Source: Candidatus Melainabacteria bacterium (lineage in GTDB: Bacteria > Cyanobacteriota > Vampirovibrionia > Vampirovibrionales > Vampirovibrionaceae). From it: a stretch of 39,694 nt of DNA. Position 1 is the stretch's first letter. The number at the start of each line of letters is the position of its first letter. The notes under the pieces are model-generated. The model searched no databases and was not told the origin of the DNA. It worked only from the letters and a program-made list of their open reading frames with translations. Below, piece by piece: positions 33,632-39,694 of the stretch. Made by a program: the position numbers and the translations under genes. Where the stretch lies: contig CABHPA010000162.1 of assembly GCA_902168245.1 (NCBI GenBank), forward strand, positions 1-39,694. The letters are read 5' to 3'.

Positions 33632-34294
33632 ATGAAGAAAATTCCCTGCATGAAAAAGAATTCTCTATTTTTTATTAGTATAATAACCGCAGTCTTTGCA
33701 TTGCTTTGCTTGGCAGGCTTCCTTGCTATAGCAGGAATAATCTGGATCTCTAATACTCAAAAAATGTATGGCTTTGTGAATACAAAAGGCCAGTTCGTCA
33801 TTCCACCAAAGTTTGATTTTGCAACAGATTTTGAGAATGGCAAAGCGCGAGTCAATATTTTTCAAGGATCGTGTGATACACCACGGGAATGTTATATTGA
33901 TACCAAAGGAAAAGCAATTGGCTCTTGTCATGAAACATCATCCGCTTGCTTTGATACTTCCATTATGAGAGACAGCACAGGTGCGCCTTACCCTCAAAAG
34001 TATAAATATGATCCAAATTTGGTGGCAGATAGTGACTCGAAGGAAGATGCTGGCACTTATGGGTATAGAAACAGCCGTTATGACTGGATAATTAAACCTC
34101 AGTATTCACGAGCTCTTTCTTTTTCAAATGGTATTGCCTGGGTAGCAATTCCTAATGGACGCGGCTCCCGCTTATGGGGACTAATCGATAAGAAGGGTCA
34201 TTATCTCCTCAAGCCTAAATGTACTTCTGCCGGTCCCTTTGTAGAAGGGCTTGCCAGATGTCGGATCAATGTTACTTTTGGCAGCTTTTACTAA
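33632..34294 (+). CDS. Membrane-anchored WG-repeat protein, function unknown
   Basis: 220 residues. An N-terminal basic stretch (MKKIPCMKKN) and one hydrophobic helix (about residues 11-38, LFFISIITAVFALLCLAGFL) anchor it in the membrane or form a signal anchor. The rest carries WG repeats: MYGFVNTKGQFVIPPKFDFATDFENGKARV (about 45-75) and LWGLIDKKGHYLLKPK...AGPFVEGLARCR near the end, plus a degenerate middle copy (YDWIIKPQYSRALSFSNGIAWVAIP). WG repeats are beta folds of unclear function. ATG at 33632 lacks a good ribosome site; ATG 33650 is an alternative. It faces away from the RTX gene and toward the secretion genes. Confidence 0.75.
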   Translation: MKKIPCMKKNSLFFISIITAVFALLCLAGFLAIAGIIWISNTQKMYGFVNTKGQFVIPPKFDFATDFENGKARVNIFQGSCDTPRECYIDTKGKAIGSCHETSSACFDTSIMRDSTGAPYPQKYKYDPNLVADSDSKEDAGTYGYRNSRYDWIIKPQYSRALSFSNGIAWVAIPNGRGSRLWGLIDKKGHYLLKPKCTSAGPFVEGLARCRINVTFGSFY

Positions 34295-34458
34295 GCTTAC
34301 TGCACTGGCAACAAAGTTGCATCCATCATTTCTGATAATGAAACGTAAAAATACGCTCCGTTTTATAATTATTAAAACATGTAAATAAAAATGGACTAAA
34401 AAACAAACTCTGCTATTATAAAAAACAGTTGAGGTATACAAGCAGTTAGGCAGCAAAG
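34295..34458. other. AT-rich gap before the secretion operon
   Basis: 164 bases without a gene, holding a candidate promoter for the tolC-like gene. No clear terminator follows the WG gene, so read-through into the secretion genes is possible. Confidence 0.5.
34392..34419 (+). promoter_or_regulatory. Candidate promoter of the secretion operon
   Basis: TGGACT (34392-34397), 16 bases, then TATTAT (34414-34419) preceded by TGC, an extended -10. The start would fall near 34426, about 33 bases before the TTG start codon. Confidence 0.35.
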
Positions 34459-35787
34459 TTGCTATTAAAGGCAAGAAATATTCGACGCTTTTTGCTCGTT
34501 GGGGCATCGGCATTTATCAGCATTCTGGGGATACCAGCTGTTCAGGCTGAGTTGCTCTCCTTGGATACCATCTCCCAACAAGCTATTGAAACCTCATATG
34601 ACTTGAAGATTGCCCATGTAGATGTTCAAATCAACCACACCGATATCAAAACCGCTCGCTCTGAGTATTACCCCAATCTCAAAGCAACACTCAATACCGA
34701 ATATCTCAAGGGATTGCAAAACCAGTACAGCCCAGTCACATCCGTGGGTAATTCAGTCTTACCCACCGGCACCCGTTTCCAGAATTCCATTGGGGTCAAT
34801 TTCAACCAAAACCTGGTGGATTTTGGCGCACGGCACCAAAAAGTCGAAATGGCACAAGATGCCACCCACGCCAAAGCGGCTACCTATTTTCAAGTCTTAC
34901 GCGACTTGCGAATTAAAGTGATTGATTTGTATACAGAAGCCTTAATCAGTTATAAAGCCATCCATGCCAATGAAGCATTATTGCAACTGGCTCAGCAGAA
35001 TTACCAATTCAAAAAACGCCTGTATCAAGCCGGTACCACCTCCAATGTAACCGTGGCGGAAGAGGCCATTGAAGTGGCCCAGGCCCTGGATAATATTGCT
35101 CTGTTTAAAGACCAATTTCGGCAACATTTAGAGAACTTAAGCTATTACACCCACCAACTTTATATCAGTGAAGAAACGGAACTGGAAGATCTCAAAGATG
35201 AACCCAGTCTCAATGAGAAACTGAGTCTATTCGTCAGCCATACCCCGGAAGCTCGGGTCTATGATGCCCTGATTAATCAAAAGCAGCATGAAATTGAATA
35301 TCTCAAGCGTCAAAATCTACCCCAAATTTCCGCTTATTCTTATTACAGTTTATATGGTTCTGATCAGGATAAACTGGGTAAATCGGTGACTAATCTGGCC
35401 CAACGCACCATTTCAGTTGGTTTATCCGTGAATCTCCCCATCTTTGATGGCTTTAAAAATCAAGCAGCCATTGAGAAAGCCAAACTAGAGCAAGAAAAAC
35501 TGCGCTTGCAAAAAGCCCAGAAATTGGCTGAACTGCAACACCAGGCAGATTTGTATCAAACCCAGATTGAAGGCTATAGTGTTCAGCTGCAAACCAAGGC
35601 CACCATTGTAAATAAGACCCAGGATAAACTGACCATGGTCAAGCGATTATCAGATGAGCAGATTGTGGATCAGACGCAGGCGGTGAAAGAGCATATGGAT
35701 CGTATTAAAAAACAGGTGGAAGCGGAAAAGTCATTAATTCAAGGCATTGCCGCCATTAAAAAATTAAAGATTCTAGCAGAAGGGTAA
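34459..35787 (+). CDS. tolC: TolC-family outer membrane channel of the type I system
   Basis: 442 residues with a Sec signal peptide: basic MLLKARNIRR, a hydrophobic core, and a likely cut after VQA (residue 30). The mature part has two outer-membrane-efflux repeats: QQAIETSYDLKIAHVDVQINHTDIKTARSEYYPNLKATLNTEY (about 40-85), then VNFNQNLVDFGARHQKVEMAQ; and a second one with ARVYDALINQKQHEIEYLKRQNLPQISAYSYYSLYG, LSVNLPIFDGFKNQAAIEKAKLEQEKLRLQKAQKLAEL near residues 320-375. The family forms the trimeric tunnel through the outer membrane that docks on the HlyB/HlyD pair. The start is TTG at 34459, with a stop three codons upstream and no strong ribosome site. It is 3 bases from the exporter gene. 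The symbol denotes family, not proven orthology. Confidence 0.88.
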   Translation: MLLKARNIRRFLLVGASAFISILGIPAVQAELLSLDTISQQAIETSYDLKIAHVDVQINHTDIKTARSEYYPNLKATLNTEYLKGLQNQYSPVTSVGNSVLPTGTRFQNSIGVNFNQNLVDFGARHQKVEMAQDATHAKAATYFQVLRDLRIKVIDLYTEALISYKAIHANEALLQLAQQNYQFKKRLYQAGTTSNVTVAEEAIEVAQALDNIALFKDQFRQHLENLSYYTHQLYISEETELEDLKDEPSLNEKLSLFVSHTPEARVYDALINQKQHEIEYLKRQNLPQISAYSYYSLYGSDQDKLGKSVTNLAQRTISVGLSVNLPIFDGFKNQAAIEKAKLEQEKLRLQKAQKLAELQHQADLYQTQIEGYSVQLQTKATIVNKTQDKLTMVKRLSDEQIVDQTQAVKEHMDRIKKQVEAEKSLIQGIAAIKKLKILAEG

Positions 35788-35790
35788 TCC

Positions 35791-37914
35791 ATGCAAACCG
35801 GTTTAATTGCTTTAGAGTTGGCGGCCAAACTCAATCAGGTCTCCATTGATACTCGGGCCTTGGTGCGGGAGTATGGGCTGACAGAAGCGGAGCCTTCTCC
35901 TCAAGAAGTGGTGCGCATGTTGCATCATCAAGGGTTTAAGGCCAAGATTAAACGGGTGGATTTACAAAAGCTGGAGAAATACCCGCTACCTGCCATTTTT
36001 ATGAGACCAGATCAAAGTTACGGGGTTCTCTTAAAACTGAATGCCAAAGCGGGGAAATTGCTGCTGTTTGCCCCACCGGATAAACAAGCCCAGGAACTCA
36101 CCTATACCGATTTTTCAGAACAATCCAGCGGTGAATTGATTGTCTTAAAGCATAAGTTATTGAATGCCCAAGTGAAATTTGGTTTTCAGTGGTTTTTTCA
36201 GGAAATCTTGAATTATAAGCGCATTATCGGGGAAGTGCTGCTGGGTTCTTTTGTCATTCAGCTGTTTGGTCTGATTACCCCGCTTTTTACCCAGGTCATT
36301 CTGGATAAAGTGGTAGTGCACCATACCATGACCACCCTGGATGTCTTAGGGGTGGCTTTTCTGGCGGTGATGATCTTTGAGTTTCTGCTCAATATCAGCC
36401 GCAACTATATATTTACCCATACCGCCAATAAAATTGACGCCAAACTGGGCGCCAAACTGTTTAAGCATCTGTTTGCATTGCCCTTTGTTTATTTTGAATC
36501 CCGCAAGGTGGGCACCATTGTAGCCCGGATTCGGGAACTGGATAATATCCGGGACTTTATTACCAATAAAAGCGTCTCGGTGATTATTGATACCCTGTTC
36601 TCCGTAGTCTTCTTTGCCATGATGCTTCTCTACAGCTGGCAACTCTCTTTGATGGTGCTGGGCTTTATTGTGCTGATTGCCATTTTGTATGTAGGCATTA
36701 CCCCCTCTTTTCGGACCCGGCTGCAAGCCAAGTTCGATATGGGGGCGCAATCCAATTCGTATCTGGTGGAAACAGTGACTGGGGTGCAAACGGTTAAATC
36801 CCTAGCCATTGAAGGGGCCATGCAGCGCAAATGGGAAGATTATTTGGGGACTTACCTGCAATCCAGTTTTAAATTGAATAACATGAGCAATTGGTCCCGG
36901 GGACTGTCTAATCTCTTACAACGGGCCATGACCATTGCCATTTTATACTTTGGGGTGAAACAGGTCATTAACAACCAGATGACCATTGGTCAATTGATCG
37001 CCTTTCAGATGTTTTCCAATCAATTGACCAGTCCGATTCTGCGCCTGGTCAATCTCTGGAATGAGTTCCAGCAGACCTTGTTGGCTGTAGATCGACTGGG
37101 TGATATTCTGAACCATCCCGCAGAAGTGCAATCGGCTCAAGCCATTACCTTACCGCAGCTGCAAGGCTCAGTTCGTCTGGAGAACATTTCCTTTCGTTAC
37201 GGGCTGGATACCCCCAATGTCTTATCCAAAGTGAGCATGAATGTCCCCCCAGGTTCCAGTATCGGTCTGGTGGGTCGTTCCGGGAGTGGGAAAAGTACCA
37301 TTACCAAATTGATCCAGCGGCTCTATATCCCTCAGGAAGGGGCCATCTACATTGATGATGTGGATACTCGGCATATGAACCCCATCTGGCTGAGGAATCA
37401 TATCGGGGTGGTCTTACAAGAGAATTATCTCTTCAGTGGCAGCATTCGGGAAAACATTGCCTTGCCCAAACCGGATGCCCCCATTGAATTGATTATTCAA
37501 GCGGCTCAAATTGCTGGGGCTCATGATTTTATCAAAGAACTACCCGAAGGGTATGACACCTATGTGGGGGAACGGGGTTCTACCTTATCGGGCGGGCAAA
37601 AGCAACGCATTGCCATTGCCCGGGCCTTAATTACCAATCCCCGCATCCTCATCTTTGATGAAGCCACCTCAGCGTTGGATTATGAATCAGAGCGCATTAT
37701 TCAAACCAATCTTGCCAAGATCAAGCAGGGCCGCACTGTCTTTATCATTGCCCATCGTCTTTCTACTGTTCGGGATTGTGATGTGATTATTGCCTTGGAT
37801 AAGGGGCAGATTGTGGAGATGGGCTCTCATACGGAGCTGATGAGAAAGCGGGGCTATTACCATATGCTCTCTACCCAGCAAGAAGAGGTGCGCCATGTCG
37901 TTGAGATTGCTTAA
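35791..37914 (+). CDS. hlyB: HlyB-like ABC exporter for RTX proteins
   Basis: 707 residues, the length of E. coli HlyB. Residues 1-~130 form a C39-peptidase-like domain with no Cys at the catalytic position (the segment around LAAKLNQVSIDTRALVREYG has none), so it is the non-cleaving docking type. The transmembrane domain (~150-440) starts FQWFFQEILNYKRIIGEVLL and includes FVYFESRKVGTIVARIRELD. The ATPase has Walker A GRSGSGKST (K501), Q-loop VVLQENYLFSGS, signature LSGGQKQRIAIARAL, Walker B ILIFDEATSALD (D623, E624), and H-loop IIAHRLST (H655). It powers one-step export of C-terminal-signal substrates. It overlaps the HlyD gene by 20 bases. The predicted substrate is the giant RTX protein. 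Confidence 0.95.
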   Translation: MQTGLIALELAAKLNQVSIDTRALVREYGLTEAEPSPQEVVRMLHHQGFKAKIKRVDLQKLEKYPLPAIFMRPDQSYGVLLKLNAKAGKLLLFAPPDKQAQELTYTDFSEQSSGELIVLKHKLLNAQVKFGFQWFFQEILNYKRIIGEVLLGSFVIQLFGLITPLFTQVILDKVVVHHTMTTLDVLGVAFLAVMIFEFLLNISRNYIFTHTANKIDAKLGAKLFKHLFALPFVYFESRKVGTIVARIRELDNIRDFITNKSVSVIIDTLFSVVFFAMMLLYSWQLSLMVLGFIVLIAILYVGITPSFRTRLQAKFDMGAQSNSYLVETVTGVQTVKSLAIEGAMQRKWEDYLGTYLQSSFKLNNMSNWSRGLSNLLQRAMTIAILYFGVKQVINNQMTIGQLIAFQMFSNQLTSPILRLVNLWNEFQQTLLAVDRLGDILNHPAEVQSAQAITLPQLQGSVRLENISFRYGLDTPNVLSKVSMNVPPGSSIGLVGRSGSGKSTITKLIQRLYIPQEGAIYIDDVDTRHMNPIWLRNHIGVVLQENYLFSGSIRENIALPKPDAPIELIIQAAQIAGAHDFIKELPEGYDTYVGERGSTLSGGQKQRIAIARALITNPRILIFDEATSALDYESERIIQTNLAKIKQGRTVFIIAHRLSTVRDCDVIIALDKGQIVEMGSHTELMRKRGYYHMLSTQQEEVRHVVEIA

Positions 37915-39190
37915 GCAAGAAGACGCGCACCAGTTTAAGCCCTTACTGGCTGAAATTGAAGAGGATCCGGGCAATCCGCTGGGGCCGGTCACTTTTTGGT
38001 TGGTGGTAGCGGTTTTTGTCTTTTTCCTAGGCTGGACCATCTTTGGGGAAATCGATGTGGTGGTGTCTGCCCGAGGGAAAGTGATCCCGGCAGGGGAAGT
38101 TAAAGTGCTGCAACCGCTGAATGGCGGAGTGGTCAGCGGCATTTTGGTCAAAGAAGGGGATTATGTCAAAAAAGGGCAGACCCTGGTGGTGATTGATCCG
38201 TCGACCACCGCGCCGCAATTGGAATCTTCTCAAAAGACCCTGGCGCATGTGCAACAGGAGCAAGCCCGTTTGCAAGCCACTGCTGGGCAAGGCTCTTTTT
38301 CCGATGGAAATGGGACACAAGAGCGCTTGTACCAGGCGGCCTTACAGTCCTTGGAGAATCAACTGCAAGCCAAAGAAAAGGCATTGTCCAGTTTGGATCA
38401 GCAGATTCAAGCCAAGCAGGTGGATGTCAAACATACCCAAGAAACGCTGCAGATTGCCCAAGCCAAGGAAGTCCGTCTCAAAGCCGTGATGGATATCATT
38501 GCCAAGGATGATTACGAAAAGGTGCAAACCGAAATACTGACCAGTGAGAACAAGCTCAAAGAGCTTTCTCATGAGTTATCCCAGTTAAGCTTTCAGCAAG
38601 CCCAGACCCGGGAAGAAATGGGCTTTTTGCAGCAGGATTTTGAAAGTCGGACTCTGAATGAACTCTCTGAGAAAGAAAAGCAGGCCACTCAGCTGAAAGC
38701 CAATATTGAAGAGGCGTCTTTTAAAAATGCACGGCAAAATCTGGTGGCCCCTGCAGATGGGTATATCCATGAGCTGTTTGTACATACCGTGGGTGGGGTG
38801 GTCACCCCAGCGCAGAAGGTGATTTCGCTGGTGCCAGTGAATACGCCCTTAACCATTCAATCCATTGTGCAGAACAAGGACATTGGGTTTATTAAGGTCG
38901 GAATGCCGGTAGCCATTAAGATTGATACCTATGACTTTCAGAAATACGGTACCCTGAAAGGGAAAATTACCCAGATTGATAAGGATAGCCGGGATGACCA
39001 GAAGATGGGGCCGGTGTATACTGTGTATGTGACCCCCTTGCAGCATTCCTTGCTAGTGGAAGGGAAGCGACAAAACTTATCTTCTGGGTTAAGCTTGACC
39101 TCTGAAATAAAGGTCGGTAAGCGGCATATCATTGAGTTCTTTATCTATCCCCTCATTAAGCACCTGGATGAAGGGATGAGCGTTCGGTAG
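37895..39190 (+). CDS. hlyD: HlyD-like membrane fusion protein
   Basis: 431 residues. A short cytoplasmic N-terminus (to about residue 30) is followed by one membrane helix (VTFWLVVAVFVFFLGWTIFG, about 32-51). A lipoyl-like half motif comes next (VVVSARGKVIPAGEVKVLQPLNGGVVSGILVKEGDYVKKGQTLVVID), then a long coiled coil (~105-285, rich in Gln/Lys/Glu), the second lipoyl half (NLVAPADGYIHELFVHTVGGVVTPAQKVISLVP), and a beta-barrel C-terminus (GLSLTSEIKVGKRHIIEFFI). It bridges the inner-membrane ABC exporter and the TolC channel. The ATG has a GAGGTG site 4 bases upstream, inside the exporter gene. It is shorter than E. coli HlyD (478), mostly in the coiled coil. Confidence 0.93.
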   Translation: MSLRLLKQEDAHQFKPLLAEIEEDPGNPLGPVTFWLVVAVFVFFLGWTIFGEIDVVVSARGKVIPAGEVKVLQPLNGGVVSGILVKEGDYVKKGQTLVVIDPSTTAPQLESSQKTLAHVQQEQARLQATAGQGSFSDGNGTQERLYQAALQSLENQLQAKEKALSSLDQQIQAKQVDVKHTQETLQIAQAKEVRLKAVMDIIAKDDYEKVQTEILTSENKLKELSHELSQLSFQQAQTREEMGFLQQDFESRTLNELSEKEKQATQLKANIEEASFKNARQNLVAPADGYIHELFVHTVGGVVTPAQKVISLVPVNTPLTIQSIVQNKDIGFIKVGMPVAIKIDTYDFQKYGTLKGKITQIDKDSRDDQKMGPVYTVYVTPLQHSLLVEGKRQNLSSGLSLTSEIKVGKRHIIEFFIYPLIKHLDEGMSVR

Positions 39191-39202
39191 CAGTATGTAA
39201 CA

Positions 39203-39586
39203 ATGAATATTCTTTTAAAAATGCTTCACCACAAATCTGTAAAACGAAATAGTCCACTCATGCAAATCTTGCTCATCACCTTCATGCTTTGCTTGAGCCT
39301 AATACAGCTCAAATATACCGCCTCTGCTCAGGCCCCTTTAACCATATCCTCTGAAAGCAGTTTTGAAGAATTAATCAATCAAGGGGACAAAAGCTATACT
39401 TATGGCATTAATGCCGATAATGTAGTTGGTGTTGATCATGCGCAACGCTGTTATGGCATGGCTTTTCACAAAGCTTTAAGTGATGAGCAAAAAGCCATCG
39501 TGGCCAACCGGTTGGTTAAAATCGATATGTACCGGGGAATGCGTTATGTGACCCGTTGGAATGATTATATTAATCCGGTGATTTAA
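39203..39586 (+). CDS. Small exported protein in the secretion operon, function unknown
   Basis: 127 residues, beginning 12 bases after the HlyD gene. The N-terminus has a basic stretch (KMLHHKSVKRNS) then a hydrophobic core (MQILLITFMLCLSLIQL, about 20-36), with a likely signal cut after SAQA near residue 44; ATG 39260 is an alternative start giving a more standard signal peptide. The mature part is small, hydrophilic and helical (SYTYGINADNVVGVDHAQRCYGMAF, SDEQKAIVANRLVKIDMYRGMRYVTRWNDYI). I recognise no family. Its place suggests a periplasmic accessory to export or an unrelated downstream gene. Confidence 0.65.
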   Translation: MNILLKMLHHKSVKRNSPLMQILLITFMLCLSLIQLKYTASAQAPLTISSESSFEELINQGDKSYTYGINADNVVGVDHAQRCYGMAFHKALSDEQKAIVANRLVKIDMYRGMRYVTRWNDYINPVI

Positions 39587-39623
39587 TAGCGTACAACAAT
39601 CCTGTTTATGCTTTCATAGGGGG

Positions 39624-39694
39624 ATGGAGAGTCAGAGAAGATCCAAGCGGCATACGCAGGAAGAACAAGCCTTACTTCGTCAAAAAGCAGTAGA
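39624..39694 (+). CDS. Possible partial reading frame at right edge
   Basis: From ATG 39624 the frame stays open for 23 codons to the window edge: MESQRRSKRHTQEEQALLRQ... It is basic and helical, somewhat like the N-terminus of an IS66-type accessory transposase gene. The GGGGG run abuts the ATG, which is too close for a ribosome site. Too short to judge. Confidence 0.25.
   Translation, partial: MESQRRSKRHTQEEQALLRQKAV

Larger units (their letters stand above)
29960..34450. other. AT-rich segment covering the N-terminus of the RTX gene and the WG gene
   Basis: Base composition changes abruptly inside the giant gene near 29960. A sampled 60-base line in the AT-rich part (30121-30180) has 21 G/C; a line in the repeats (22081-22140) has 38. 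The AT-rich state continues through the divergent promoter region and the WG-repeat gene and ends near the tolC-like gene. Confidence 0.7.

Noticed and set aside
36346..36789. Minus-strand 147-codon open frame inside the exporter gene, and similar antisense frames in hlyD
   Set aside because: They lie antisense to clearly conserved coding sequence and have no ribosome sites or recognisable features.

Overview
The window comes from a Gram-negative (two-membrane) bacterium: it carries a complete type I secretion set (TolC-like channel, HlyB-like ABC exporter, HlyD-like adaptor) next to an 18-kb gene for a secreted RTX-type giant. I cannot name the species from sequence alone. No tRNA, rRNA or CRISPR array was seen.

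Region 1 (1-13402, all on the minus strand) is a prophage structural module, transcribed from right to left. Order: ParB-like protein, a 58-aa protein, a small HTH protein, a zinc-ribbon protein, portal, an IS1595-type insertion sequence, Mu gpF-like head protein, HK97-type protease, HK97-type major capsid, a small virion protein, a 55-aa protein, connector, head-tail joining protein, gp10-like neck protein, tail terminator, DUF2635, contractile sheath, tail tube, tail chaperone, and a tape measure protein that runs off the left edge. The head is HK97-like and the tail is Mu-like. No terminase is present in the usual place upstream of the portal. The tail chaperone carries a probable -2 programmed frameshift site, as in Mu. 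The IS can be excised on paper exactly: an 8-bp target duplication and ~24-bp inverted ends bound 928 bp. Removing it restores a portal ending in a TAATG coupling with the next gene.

Region 2 (13403-13951) is a gene-free boundary. It holds a good promoter for the prophage ParB-like gene and a terminator for the genes coming from the right.

Region 3 (13952-33449, minus strand) is a two-gene operon: a 6056-residue cysteine-free RTX protein, then a TPR-glycosyltransferase whose start overlaps the RTX stop. The giant has an AT-rich unique N-terminus, a FrpC-type self-processing-like module lacking the scissile Asp, 33 tandem beta-rich units of about 69-87 residues, then 12 serralysin-like units, four of which have a LamG-like lectin domain nested at the same internal site, and finally a C-terminal type I secretion region. 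A near-consensus sigma-70 promoter precedes it.

Region 4 (33632-39586, plus strand) is divergent: a membrane-anchored WG-repeat protein, then tightly packed tolC-hlyB-hlyD-like genes and a small exported protein of unknown function. The likely picture is a dedicated secretion system for the giant adhesin/RTX protein, with a co-expressed glycosyltransferase that may modify it before export. A partial reading frame starts at the right edge.
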